42,297 nt of DNA. It comes from Parafrankia discariae. Its GTDB lineage: Bacteria > Actinomycetota > Actinomycetes > Frankiales > Frankiaceae. A model generated the notes under the pieces. It made no database searches. It had not been told where the DNA came from and saw only the letters and a list, made by a program, of their open reading frames with translations. The stretch's first letter is position 1. Each line of letters starts with the position of its first letter. This document shows positions 17,031-24,731 of the stretch, piece after piece. The translations under genes and the position numbers were made by a program. The stretch spans positions 1 to 42,297 of the forward strand of contig NZ_KB891263.1 in the NCBI RefSeq assembly GCF_000373365.1. The letters are read 5' to 3'.

Positions 17031-17741
17031 GTGAGCGATCGCCTGTACTTCCGCCAGTTGCTGTCCGGCCGCGACTTCGCGGTGGGTGACCCCGCCGCCA
17101 CCCAGATGGTCAACTTCGTCTACCTCATCGGGGACCGGGAGACGGGCGAGGCCGTCGTGGTCGATCCCGCCTACCGGGTCGGCGACCTGCTCGACCTGCT
17201 GGCCGCCGACGACATGCGGCTGACCGGGGCGCTGGTGACCCACCACCACGCCGACCACGTCGGCGGCACGGCCTTCGGCATCGAGCTGGAGGGGATCCGC
17301 GAGCTGCTGGAGCGCACCTCCGTCCCCATCCACCTGCAGCGGGACGAGGCCGAATGGGTGCGGCGCGGGACGGGCGTGGGGGCCGCCGAGCTCGTCGAGC
17401 ACGGCGACGACGACGTGGTCACGGTCGGCGCGGTCGACATCCGCCTGCTGCACACCCCCGGTCACACCCCGGGCAGCCAGTGCTTCCTGGTGGACGGGCG
17501 GCTCGTCGCCGGCGACACGCTCTTCCTCGAGGGCTGCGGGCGGATGGACTTCCCCGGTGGGGACGCCGCGGCCATGTACGACAGCCTGCGCCGCCTGGGA
17601 ACGCTGCCCGACGACGTCACCGTCTACCCGGGTCACCGCTACTCGGCGGAGTCCGCCGCGGAGCTGGGCGTCGTGCGCAAGATGAACTACGTCTTCCGGC
17701 CGACCAGCTCCCGGCAGTGGCTGGCGATGCTCGGCGCCTGA
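17031..17741 (+). CDS. MBL-fold metallo-hydrolase (glyoxalase-II-like)
   Basis: A 236-residue zinc hydrolase of the metallo-beta-lactamase fold. The metal motif THHHADHVGG is intact, followed by the second-site His in LLHTPGHTPGS, the bridging Asp in LVAGDTLF, and YPGHRYS near the end. The mid-protein insert (about 80-125) is slightly longer than in minimal glyoxalase II proteins. A substrate such as a thioester or persulfide is plausible for this subgroup but not shown. The GTG start is at 17031. The SelT/SelW-like gene follows after 46 bases on the same strand and may be co-transcribed. Confidence 0.87.
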   Translation: MSDRLYFRQLLSGRDFAVGDPAATQMVNFVYLIGDRETGEAVVVDPAYRVGDLLDLLAADDMRLTGALVTHHHADHVGGTAFGIELEGIRELLERTSVPIHLQRDEAEWVRRGTGVGAAELVEHGDDDVVTVGAVDIRLLHTPGHTPGSQCFLVDGRLVAGDTLFLEGCGRMDFPGGDAAAMYDSLRRLGTLPDDVTVYPGHRYSAESAAELGVVRKMNYVFRPTSSRQWLAMLGA

Positions 17742-17787
17742 TCGCCCGCGAGGAGGGTAGGGGTCGGTGCGGGGGTGAGCGCCGTGA

Positions 17788-18102
17788 GTGGTGAGTGCCG
17801 TGCGTGCGGTGGACGCTGACGGCTCGGCGGGCCCGCGGCCCCGGGTCGAGATCGAGTACTGCACCCGGTGCAGGTGGCTGCCGCGGGCGGCCTGGCTCGC
17901 CCAGGAGCTGCTGACCACGTTCGAGGCGGATCTCGGCGCGGTCGCGCTCGTGCCGGGTACCGGCGGGGTGTTCACCGTCCGGCTGGGCGGTGAGGTGATC
18001 TGGGACCGTGGCGAGCAGGGCTTCCCCGAGCCGTCCGCGGTCAAGCGGGCGCTGCGGGACAGGATCGCCCCCGGCCGGCCGCTGGGACATGTCGAGCACT
18101 GA
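17788..18102 (+). CDS. SelT/SelW/SelH-like thioredoxin-fold protein (Rdx family)
   Basis: A small protein of about 104 residues with the Rdx-family signature: IEYCTRCRWLPRAAWLAQELL, LVPGTGGVFTVRLGG and WDRGEQGFPEPSAVKRALRD. The redox site is CxxC (CTRC) with ordinary Cys codons; in animal homologues the second position can be selenocysteine. Several in-frame GTG codons (17788 to about 17812) could start translation and none has a decisive ribosome site. It directly follows the MBL-fold hydrolase and its 3' end faces the NarL-type regulator. The function of bacterial members is largely unknown. Confidence 0.82.
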   Translation: MVSAVRAVDADGSAGPRPRVEIEYCTRCRWLPRAAWLAQELLTTFEADLGAVALVPGTGGVFTVRLGGEVIWDRGEQGFPEPSAVKRALRDRIAPGRPLGHVEH

Positions 18103-18128
18103 CCGGTCAGGCGAGCCCGGCCGCCCGG

Positions 18129-18932
18129 TCATCCCGCGGGTTCCTCGGCGTCGTGGACGAGCAGGGCGAGCTGCACCCGGTTGCTCAGGTCGAGCCTGGT
18201 CAGCAGCCTCGAGACATACGACTTCGCCGTCGCCACGCTCATGAAGAGCTCACCGGCTATCTCCGCGTTCGACAGACCCCGGCCCACGGCCAGTGCGACC
18301 TCCCGCTCCCGTGGGCTGAGCTGCGCGACCGCCTGGCGGGCCGCCGCCCGCCGGGCCGCCGCGCGCCGCGCCGCGCCGCGTTCCGCCGCCGAGCTCTCCG
18401 CCGCGGCGACTGCTGGCGGGGCGGTTGTTGGCGGGGCGGCCGGTTCCGGGGCGGTCTCCACCGCCGCGATCCGCGCGATGAGCTGGCGGGTGACGGTGGG
18501 GGAGAGCATCGGCTCCCCGGCCGCCACCCGCAGCACCGCCCGGACGATCTCGGCCGGCGGGGTGTCCTTGAGCAGGAAGCCGCTCGCGCCGGCCCGCAGC
18601 GCGCGCAGCACCTGGTCGTCCGCGTCGAAGGTGGTCAGCACGACGATCTGTGGCGGCTGCTCGCGGGCGAGCAGGAGCTCCGTGGCCCGCAGCCCGTCCA
18701 CCCGCGCCATCCGGATGTCCATGAGGACGACGTCCGGGCGCAGCGCGTCGACGGCGGCGGTGACCTCGTCGCCGTCGGTCGCCTCGCCGACGATGCGCGC
18801 GCCGTCGGCACCGTCGAACATCATCGCCAGCGCGGAGCGGACCAGCGCGTCGTCGTCGACCACCAGGACCCGGACGGGGACGGCCCCGTCCGGCGGCGGG
18901 CCGGCGGTCACGGTGTCGTCCAGGGCAGCCAC
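18129..18932 (-). CDS. NarL-family response regulator, partner of the adjacent kinase
   Basis: A 267-residue regulator. The receiver domain (about 20-140) has VLVVDDDALVR, the phospho-Asp in VVLMDIRMARVDG, the switch Thr in VVLTTFDADDQ and the Lys in GFLLKDTPP. The LuxR-type helix-turn-helix (about 205-262) reads LSPREREVALAVGRGLSNAEIAGELFMSVATAKSYVSRLL. Between them lies an unusually long Ala/Arg linker (about 150-200) with a repeated AARRAAARRAAARQA pattern encoded by GC-only repeats. The start overlaps the end of the histidine-kinase gene by 25 bases, indicating translational coupling and a cognate pair. Confidence 0.92.
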   Translation of the reverse strand: MAALDDTVTAGPPPDGAVPVRVLVVDDDALVRSALAMMFDGADGARIVGEATDGDEVTAAVDALRPDVVLMDIRMARVDGLRATELLLAREQPPQIVVLTTFDADDQVLRALRAGASGFLLKDTPPAEIVRAVLRVAAGEPMLSPTVTRQLIARIAAVETAPEPAAPPTTAPPAVAAAESSAAERGAARRAAARRAAARQAVAQLSPREREVALAVGRGLSNAEIAGELFMSVATAKSYVSRLLTRLDLSNRVQLALLVHDAEEPAG

Positions 18933-20371
18933 GCGTAGAGCCGGAACTCGCCCTCGGGGGTCGGGCCGTGCTCGAGCCGCCCGCCGACCAGCGCGGCCCG
19001 TTCGGTGAGACCGAGCAGCCCGGTCCCGGCCGGTCCGGCGGTCCCGGTCGGTCCGGACGGACCGGCCGGCCCAGTGGCCCAGGACGGCTGCCCGGGCCGC
19101 GGTGCCGGGTCAGGGCCGGGCCGGCGGGCGTTGCGGATCTCCAGGTGCAGCCCGCCGGCGGGCGACCCGTCGATGATCAGCCGGGTCGGCGCGCCGGGGG
19201 CGTGCCGCCGGGCGTTGGTCAGCCCCTCCTGCGCGATGCGGAACGCGCTGCCGGCCATCACCGCGGGGGCACTCGCCGCCTCGGCCAGGTGGATGGAGGT
19301 CCGGATCTCCATGCCGGCCCGGCGGCACTCGTCCACCAGCTCGGGCAGGTCGTCCAGCGTCGGCTGGGGTCGGGCCGCCGGATCCTCGGGGCCCTCCCGC
19401 AGCGCCCCGATCGCCGCCCGCAGGTCCCGCAGGGCCTCGTGGGCGCTCTCCCGGATCACCCCGGCCGCGCCGGCGATCTGCTCGGGGGGCGCGCCCGGGC
19501 GGAACTCCAGCGCCCCGGCGTGCATCGTGAGCAGCGAGAGCCGGTGCCCCAGCACGTCGTGCATCTCCCGGGCGATCCGGGTGCGCTCGAGCTGGCGGGC
19601 CGCGGCCACCCCGCGCCGCTGCTCGGCCTCGGCCAGCCGGGCCCGTTCGCGCAGCGACAGCAGAAGCTGGCGCCGGGAGCGCACGAACAGCCCCCAGCCG
19701 ACCGTCAGCGCCAGCATGACGATCAGGAAGACGACCGCCCCCGCGTAGGGCAGGTCGGGATCCGGCCAGACCGCGAAGTACACCAGTCCGGGCGTCCAGT
19801 AGACGGCCGCCAGCAGGACGGTCGTGCGCAGCCGGCAGTGCACGGCCACGGTGAACAGCAGGACCACCGACGCGGCCGACGCCGTCGTGGAGAACAGCCC
19901 GGTCGGCCAGCTCAGCAGCAGCAGTGTCACCGGCCGGCGCCGCCGCCACCACAGCAGGCCGCACAGTGCCAGGCCGACGACGAGATCGACCAGCACCAGC
20001 GGATCCGGGACGTCGGCCCGCCGCGAGGTCTGCTCGACCAGCAGCAGGCCGCAGACCACCGAGAAGCCGAACAGGACGGCGTCGACCACCCAGTCGCGTG
20101 CCGTGCGGACGGCCGGGCGGGCGGACCCGTCGGACGGCTCGGTCGGCGCGCCGGGCAGCAGCGCGCCGGGCAGCAGCCAGCGGAACCGGGGGTCGTTGAC
20201 GAGACCGACATCCGGTGGGCCGGGTTCGTCCAGGGACCGGACGGCGTGCAGCAGCCGGCGCGGGCCCAGCGCGTCCACCGGGCCGCGCCCGGGGAACCCG
20301 CGTGGCCGGCCGCGCCGCCGCACGGCCCGGTCGTGGGCCGGGCCGGGTCCGTCCGCCGTCGTGCCGATCAC
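18908..20371 (-). CDS. NarL-type sensor histidine kinase (HisKA_3)
   Basis: A 487-residue membrane kinase. After a ~95-residue polar N-terminus there are about five to six hydrophobic segments (VVDAVLFGFSVVCGLLLV, LVLVDLVVGLALCGLLWW, AVVFLIVMLALTVGWGLF). The dimerisation helix with the phospho-acceptor His is ERTRIAREMHDVLGHRLSLL. The HATPase part is compact: FRIAQEGLTNARRHA (N-box), a Gly/Pro-rich insertion (GPAGPSGPTGTAGPAG), then GLLGLTERAALVGG. No extracytoplasmic sensing domain is visible, so the signal is probably sensed in the membrane. The GTG start at 20371 could be too far upstream. It is coupled to the downstream regulator. A terminator-like hairpin lies upstream, at the end of the CAP gene. 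Confidence 0.9.
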   Translation of the reverse strand: MIGTTADGPGPAHDRAVRRRGRPRGFPGRGPVDALGPRRLLHAVRSLDEPGPPDVGLVNDPRFRWLLPGALLPGAPTEPSDGSARPAVRTARDWVVDAVLFGFSVVCGLLLVEQTSRRADVPDPLVLVDLVVGLALCGLLWWRRRRPVTLLLLSWPTGLFSTTASAASVVLLFTVAVHCRLRTTVLLAAVYWTPGLVYFAVWPDPDLPYAGAVVFLIVMLALTVGWGLFVRSRRQLLLSLRERARLAEAEQRRGVAAARQLERTRIAREMHDVLGHRLSLLTMHAGALEFRPGAPPEQIAGAAGVIRESAHEALRDLRAAIGALREGPEDPAARPQPTLDDLPELVDECRRAGMEIRTSIHLAEAASAPAVMAGSAFRIAQEGLTNARRHAPGAPTRLIIDGSPAGGLHLEIRNARRPGPDPAPRPGQPSWATGPAGPSGPTGTAGPAGTGLLGLTERAALVGGRLEHGPTPEGEFRLYAWLPWTTP

Positions 20372-20471
20372 GAGGCGAAGAGTACGCAGCCGGCGGGCGT
20401 CGCCGCATCCCTCCGAGGTCTACGGCTCCGGCCGCCCGGCGGTCCGTCGCATCGACTTTCGGCCATCCCGG

Positions 20472-20502
20472 CCGGTGACCGCCGCGTCGCGGCGGTCACC
20501 GG
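20472..20502 (-). terminator. Terminator of the CAP-domain lipoprotein gene
   Basis: CCGGTGACCGCCG (20472-20484) and CGGCGGTCACCGG (20490-20502) form a perfect 13-bp stem with a five-base loop, 19 bases past the stop of the minus-strand CAP gene. It separates that gene from the kinase-regulator pair downstream. Confidence 0.75.
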
Positions 20503-20521
20503 GAGGAGTGGTCGGGACGGG

Positions 20522-21286
20522 CTAGAGCTTCCCGAAGTCCTGCGTCCAGTAGTAGCGGTACGAGCCGCCCTCGGCGTAGCCGACGCCGATGTGGGTGTAG
20601 TCGCAGTTGAGGATGTTCGCGCGGTGCCCCGAGCTGTTCATCCACATCTGGATGGTCGCGGCCGGCGTGGTCGATCCGGCGGCGATGTTCTCGCCGACGA
20701 AGCCCGACGGGAAGCCGGCGGCCCTGGTCCGGTCACCCGGTGAGCTGCCGTCCCGGCCGTCATGGCTGAAGTAGTCGTTCGCCGCCATGTCCGCGGTGTG
20801 CGCCTGCGCCGCGGCGGTGAGCCGGGAGTCGACGGCGAGCGGTCCGCAGCCGGCCTTCTGACGTTCGACGTTGGTGAGCCGGACGATCTCGTCGGCCTGG
20901 GTGCTCGTGCCGGGCGGAGCCGGCGGAGCGGACGTGACCGGCGGGTTCGTGGGAACCGGCGGATCAGCCGGCCCGGGCGGATCGGTCGGCCGCGGTGGCC
21001 GCGGCGGCCGGGTGGATGAGGGCGGTGCCGTGGTCGGCGCCGGCGGGGTGGGTGCGGTGGTGGTGGGCAGGGCGGTGGGCGCCGCCGTCGGCGTCGACGG
21101 AGGCGGTGTCCCCGTGGGCGGCACCGATGACGTCGGTGCGGCCGTGGGCGACGTGCTCGTGCTTGCTGTCGGCGCCGGGAATCCACCACCTGGTGGACCG
21201 CCCGGGGCCGGCCGGCAGGACGCGACGGCCGCCAACAGGGCGACCGTGGCTGCTGCGCTGGCGACGGTCTTGCGGACCGGGGCCAT
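20522..21286 (-). CDS. CAP/SCP-domain lipoprotein with Pro/Thr-rich linker
   Basis: 254 residues from the ATG at 21286, which follows AGAGGAG. A signal peptide ends in lipobox VASC (about residue 24), so the protein is probably anchored to the outer face of the membrane. A ~100-residue Pro/Thr/Ser linker would cross the wall. The CAP domain (about 130-254) has VRLTNVERQKAGCGPLAVD, LTAAAQAHTADMAANDYFSHDGRDG, GENIAAGSTTPAATIQMWMNSSGHRANIL and GVGYAEGGSYRYYWTQDFG. The family's His/Glu cleft residues (FSHDG, GENIA, SGHR) are present. Secreted CAP proteins of actinomycetes have no agreed biochemical role. A small inverted repeat (CGGAC-AATC-GTCCG) at 21340-21353 lies in its promoter region. Confidence 0.9.
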   Translation of the reverse strand: MAPVRKTVASAAATVALLAAVASCRPAPGGPPGGGFPAPTASTSTSPTAAPTSSVPPTGTPPPSTPTAAPTALPTTTAPTPPAPTTAPPSSTRPPRPPRPTDPPGPADPPVPTNPPVTSAPPAPPGTSTQADEIVRLTNVERQKAGCGPLAVDSRLTAAAQAHTADMAANDYFSHDGRDGSSPGDRTRAAGFPSGFVGENIAAGSTTPAATIQMWMNSSGHRANILNCDYTHIGVGYAEGGSYRYYWTQDFGKL

Positions 21287-21558
21287 GGAGACTCCTCTGG
21301 GTGATCTCCCCCCTCGCAACGCCTGGAACTGTAGCGAACCGGACAATCGTCCGCCACGGCGACCGGTACCCGGGCCGGTGCCGTGGTCGGTGCGTCGTGC
21401 CCGGAGTGTCCGCCGGTCGTCCGCCGAGGCCGCGCGTGGTCGTGATGGCGGATCACGCGAAGGAGGGCTCCGGGGCCGGCGGGCGGCCGGGCGGGGGCTG
21501 GCAGGGGGCCGGGGCCGGCGGGAGGAAGGTGCGCAGAACGCGCCGTGTTGTGCCTGCC

Positions 21559-22371
21559 ATGAGCCTGACTCTCGGATCCGGCCCGTTCGCCAGCCACCGG
21601 GCCGGGGCCTTCAACTTCGACCTGGACGCCTCCGCGCCCGCGCACGTCCTCTACCTCGAGGACGTGGCGCCGCGGATCCGGGCGGAGCTGGCCGGCCAGA
21701 CCGTGCTCGACACCCGTCGCGCGAAGATCCTGTACGAGACCAACTACCGGGGCGTCTGGTACGTGCCGCTCGAGGACGTCCGCCAGGACCTGCTGGAGCC
21801 GACCGACCACCACACCACCTGCCCGTTCAAGGGCACCGCCTCGTACTGGACGCTGCGGGTCGGCGACCGGGTCGAGGAGAACGTGCTGTGGTCCTACCCC
21901 GAGCCGCTGCCGGGGGTCCCGCCCCTCGCCGGGCTGGCGGCGTTCTACTTCGACCGCCTGGACGCCTGGTACGAGGAGGACGAGCGGGTCCTCGGCCATC
22001 CGCGCGACCCCTACCACCGGGTGGACGCCCGCCGGTCCTCCGACCAGGTCGAAGTGCTGGTGGGTGGTGAGGTGGTGGCCCGGAGCACCCGTCCGGTGAA
22101 GCTCTTCGAGACCTCCCTGCCGCCGCGCTGGTACCTCCCCCTCGAGGACGTCCGGGCCGAGGCCCTGGCGGGCTCCGCGACGCACACGGTGTGCGCCTAC
22201 AAGGGCCAGGCGTCGTACTACACGGTGCGTGGCGGCGGGGAGGTGATCACGGACGGCGCCTGGTACTACCCGGAGCCGCTGCCGGAGTCGGCCGGGATCG
22301 CCGGGCTGGTGTCGTTCCTCGGCGAGGGCGTGACCGTTCTGGTCAACGGCGAGCCGGCCCCCGGAGCCTGA
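21559..22371 (+). CDS. Tandem DUF427 protein
   Basis: 270 residues made of two DUF427 repeats, about 25-130 and 150-255. Each has the same series: ILYETNYRGVWYVPLEDV and KLFETSLPPRWYLPLEDV; TTCPFKGTASYWTLRVGD and TVCAYKGQASYYTVRGGG; WSYPEPLPGVPPLAGLAAFY and WYYPEPLPESAGIAGLVSF. The conserved CPFKG/CAYKG and YPEPLPE motifs suggest a small-molecule or nucleotide-related pocket, but the family has no established activity. The ATG at 21559 is chosen; a GTG nine bases earlier is possible and no good ribosome site is visible. It stands alone, divergent from the CAP gene (272-base spacer). Confidence 0.85.
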   Translation: MSLTLGSGPFASHRAGAFNFDLDASAPAHVLYLEDVAPRIRAELAGQTVLDTRRAKILYETNYRGVWYVPLEDVRQDLLEPTDHHTTCPFKGTASYWTLRVGDRVEENVLWSYPEPLPGVPPLAGLAAFYFDRLDAWYEEDERVLGHPRDPYHRVDARRSSDQVEVLVGGEVVARSTRPVKLFETSLPPRWYLPLEDVRAEALAGSATHTVCAYKGQASYYTVRGGGEVITDGAWYYPEPLPESAGIAGLVSFLGEGVTVLVNGEPAPGA

Positions 22372-22383
22372 CCCGAGCCACTC

Positions 22384-22465
22384 GCCTTTTGGTTTCTACC
22401 TCGCCGTTTCGGGGGCGAATCGCGGCTGAGTCCTGTCCGAAAGAGCGAGAAAAATGCCAAAAGGC
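22384..22465. repeat. 9-bp inverted repeat bounding a lower-GC segment
   Basis: GCCTTTTGG (22384-22392) and CCAAAAGGC (22457-22465) are perfect complements 64 bases apart in the 210-base spacer between the convergent DUF427 and modC genes. The region up to about 22500 is markedly richer in A/T than its neighbours (GAGAAAAATGCC, GATATTTGGGGC). A 12-bp direct repeat GAATCGCGGCTG also occurs at about 22417 and 22508. It may be a small non-coding repeat element or a bidirectional terminator. Confidence 0.4.
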
Positions 22466-22553
22466 AAGCAGGCCGATCGATATTTGGGGCTTTCGTTCTA
22501 GAGGCGGGAATCGCGGCTGGGGGTGAGGGGCAGGCCCACGGGTGGCGGGATCG

Positions 22554-22575
22554 CGCGGGCGGGATCCCGCCCGCG
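22554..22575 (-). terminator. Terminator of the mod operon
   Basis: CGCGGGCGGGA (22554-22564) followed by its exact complement gives a perfect 22-bp palindrome, ending six bases before the modC stop codon region on the minus strand. Confidence 0.75.
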
Positions 22576-22581
22576 GAGGGA

Positions 22582-23865
22582 TCACATCGTGGCGCTGTCC
22601 CGGGGGTAGATGTCCAGAGCGTCCTCGTGCACCGTGAGCCAGACCGGTGTGCCGCGGACCAGCCGGAGCAGGCCCAGCCGCGCGGCCGGGATCTCGGCGC
22701 GCACGGCGGGGGTGCTGGCGACCAGCACCCGGACCTGGTCGCCCAACGCCTCCACCGAGGTCACCGGACCGGTCAGGACGTTCACCCCGGCCTCGGGCGG
22801 CGGCTCCTCCAGGTGGACGCCGACCTCGGCGGGCCGCAACGCCACGAGCACCGCTCCGGAGGGAACGCCCGGGGCCACCCGGAGCGTCCCGCCAGCCGGC
22901 GCGGTCATCAGGGCCCCGGCGCCTGTGCCGTCCCCGTCCCCGTCCTGGCCGGTCCCGTCCCCGTCCTGGCCGGTCCCGGTCCCGTCCCCGCCGGTCCCGG
23001 TGCTGTCCCCGCCGTTCCCGGTGCCGGCGGCGAACGAGCCACCGTCAGCCGCCAGGTCGAGGACGACCGCGCTGTTCGCCGCGGTTCCCGGGTAGAGGTT
23101 CAGACCGGCCAGGCGGGCCACGTACGGCGTGCGCGGACGGGTGATCACCTCGGTCGGCTCGCCTCGTTGGACCACCCGGCCACCCTCGAGGACCGCCACC
23201 TCGTCGGCCAGCGTCAGGGCGTCCACCGGGTCGTGGGTGACCATCACGACCGGGACGCCCAGGGTGGGGAGCAGGGCCCGGATCTCGGCGCGGACCTCGA
23301 GGCGGGTCCCGGCGTCCAGGGCGGAGAGGGGCTCGTCGAGCAGCAGCATTCCCGGCCCGGGGGCGAGGGCCCGGGCGAGGGCGACCCGTTGCGCCTGTCC
23401 GCCGGACAGCGCGGCGGGGCGCAGGTGCGCGACCTCGGCCAGGCCGAGCCGGGCCAGCCATTCCAGGGCGGCCGCGCGGGCCGGGCCGCGCCGCGTCCGG
23501 TGCCGGACCCGGGGCCCGAACGCCACGTTGTCGACGGCGCTGAGATGGGGGAAGAGCAGGTAGTCCTGGAAGACGTAGCCGGCACCGCGCCGCTCGGGGG
23601 CGACGTACCGCCCGGCCGCCGGGTCGTCGAGCACCGCCCCGTCCAGGGTGATCCGTCCGCGGCGCAGCGGGACGAGTCCGGCCAGCGCGCGCAGCAGCGT
23701 CGTCTTGCCGGCGCCGTTGGGGCCCAGGACGGCGAGGGTGCGCCCGGGGGCGACGGTAAGCTCGGCGTCCAGGCGCAGGGCACCCAGGTCGACGCCGATG
23801 CGGGCGATCAGCCCGGTGGACCTCTCAGCCGTGCGGCCGGTCATGTCGCCCGTGCGGCCGGTCAT
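22582..23865 (-). CDS. modC: Molybdate ABC transporter ATP-binding protein ModC with repeat-bearing linker
   Basis: 427 residues, the ATPase of the molybdate importer. It has Walker A LGPNGAGKTT, Q-loop YVFQDYLLFP, signature LSGGQAQRVALARAL, Walker B MLLLDEPLSALD and switch His VTHDP. The C-terminal TOBE/Mop-like regulatory part follows (about 320-427, LRVAPGVPSGAVLVALRPAEVGV, LTGPVTSVEALGDQVRVLV). Between them, at about 275-318, lies an unusual Gly/Asp/Thr-rich linker (GNGGDSTGTGGDGTGTGQDGD) encoded by tandem DNA repeats. The ATG at 23865 overlaps the modB stop by four bases (ATGA), proving the start and the coupling. The molybdate assignment relies on ModA/ModB context and overall similarity; tungstate is possible. 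Confidence 0.88.
   Translation of the reverse strand: MTGRTGDMTGRTAERSTGLIARIGVDLGALRLDAELTVAPGRTLAVLGPNGAGKTTLLRALAGLVPLRRGRITLDGAVLDDPAAGRYVAPERRGAGYVFQDYLLFPHLSAVDNVAFGPRVRHRTRRGPARAAALEWLARLGLAEVAHLRPAALSGGQAQRVALARALAPGPGMLLLDEPLSALDAGTRLEVRAEIRALLPTLGVPVVMVTHDPVDALTLADEVAVLEGGRVVQRGEPTEVITRPRTPYVARLAGLNLYPGTAANSAVVLDLAADGGSFAAGTGNGGDSTGTGGDGTGTGQDGDGTGQDGDGDGTGAGALMTAPAGGTLRVAPGVPSGAVLVALRPAEVGVHLEEPPPEAGVNVLTGPVTSVEALGDQVRVLVASTPAVRAEIPAARLGLLRLVRGTPVWLTVHEDALDIYPRDSATM
22920..23030. repeat. Tandem repeats inside modC
   Basis: Two perfect 21-bp copies (22936-22956 and 22957-22977, unit beginning GTCCCCGTCCTGG) sit in a wider array of degenerate CCGGTCCC/GTCCCC hexamers. All are multiples of three and encode a Gly/Asp/Thr/Gln linker between the ATPase and the regulatory domain of ModC. 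Confidence 0.8.
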
Positions 23866-24731
23866 GCCAGGCGCTGCGTTCGGCGGGCGTCCCACCAGTG
23901 GCCGCGCAGGGCGACCAGGACGACGATGCTGACCACCAGCAGCACCAGCGACAGCGCCACGGCGGCGTCGGGGTCGGTCTCCATCGCCAGGTAGACCGCG
24001 AGCGGCATCGTCTGGGTGGTCTTCGGGAAGTTGCCGGCGAAGGTGATCGTCGCGCCGAACTCGCCCAGGGCCCGCGCCCAGCTCAGCACGGCGCCGGCCG
24101 CGACCGCCGGGGCGACCATCGGCAGGGTCACCCGGAAGAAGGCCGTCGCCCGGCTGGCGCCGAGGGTGGCCGCCGCGTCCTCGAACCGGCGGTCGGCGGC
24201 ACTCAGCGCGCCCTCGACCGACAGCACCAGGAACGGCAGCGCCACGAAGGTCTGCGCGATGATCACCGCGTTGGTCGTGAACGGGATCGTGACGCCGAAC
24301 CAGTCGTCGAGGCGGTTGCCGACGATGCCGCGCCGGCCCAGCACGAGCAGCAGCGACACGCCGCCGACGACCGGCGGCAGCACCAGCGGGATGGTGACCA
24401 GCGCGCGCAGCACGCCGCGCCCCGGGAAGGAGCCCCGGGCCAGCGCCCAGGCCAGCGGCACCCCGAACAGGACGCAGATCATCGTGGTCACGGTGGCGGT
24501 GCGTACCGACAGCCACAGCGCGTGCCGGGTCGAGGGATCGGTCAGCAGGTCGGGCAGCGACTCCCAGGGGGCTCTGATGATCAGTGCGAGGAGTGGCAGG
24601 AGGAGGAACACGGTGGCGAGCGCCGCCGGCACGGCGAGCGGCCAGGGGGCGCGGACGCGGACCTCGCGCCGCACGACCCGGCCGCCCCGCCGGACCCGGC
24701 CGCTCTGCCGTACCGGGCGGCTCAGCGTCAC
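23862..24731 (-). CDS. modB: Molybdate ABC transporter permease ModB
   Basis: A 289-residue permease with about six membrane segments (LAVPAALATVFLLLPLLALII, ATVTTMICVLFGVPLAWALA, ALVTIPLVLPPVVGGVSLLLVLG, VIIAQTFVALPFLVLSV, VALSLVLLVVSIVVLVAL). The cytoplasmic coupling motif is EDAAATLGASRATAFFRVTLPMVAPAVAAG, and ARALGEFGATITFAGNFP plus TQTMPLAVYLAME is typical of ModB. The GTG start at 24731 overlaps the modA stop (GTGA), and its own stop overlaps the modC start. The N-terminus carries an Arg-rich leader of about 28 residues. Confidence 0.92.
   Translation of the reverse strand: MTLSRPVRQSGRVRRGGRVVRREVRVRAPWPLAVPAALATVFLLLPLLALIIRAPWESLPDLLTDPSTRHALWLSVRTATVTTMICVLFGVPLAWALARGSFPGRGVLRALVTIPLVLPPVVGGVSLLLVLGRRGIVGNRLDDWFGVTIPFTTNAVIIAQTFVALPFLVLSVEGALSAADRRFEDAAATLGASRATAFFRVTLPMVAPAVAAGAVLSWARALGEFGATITFAGNFPKTTQTMPLAVYLAMETDPDAAVALSLVLLVVSIVVLVALRGHWWDARRTQRLA

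Noticed and set aside
17845-17870. A possible selenocysteine in the SelT/SelW-like protein.
   Set aside because: Both active-site positions are ordinary TGC Cys codons and there is no in-frame TGA.
22627-23994. A 455-codon frame opposite modC and modB.
   Set aside because: ModC and ModB are certain on the minus strand, and the antisense product lacks any domain pattern.
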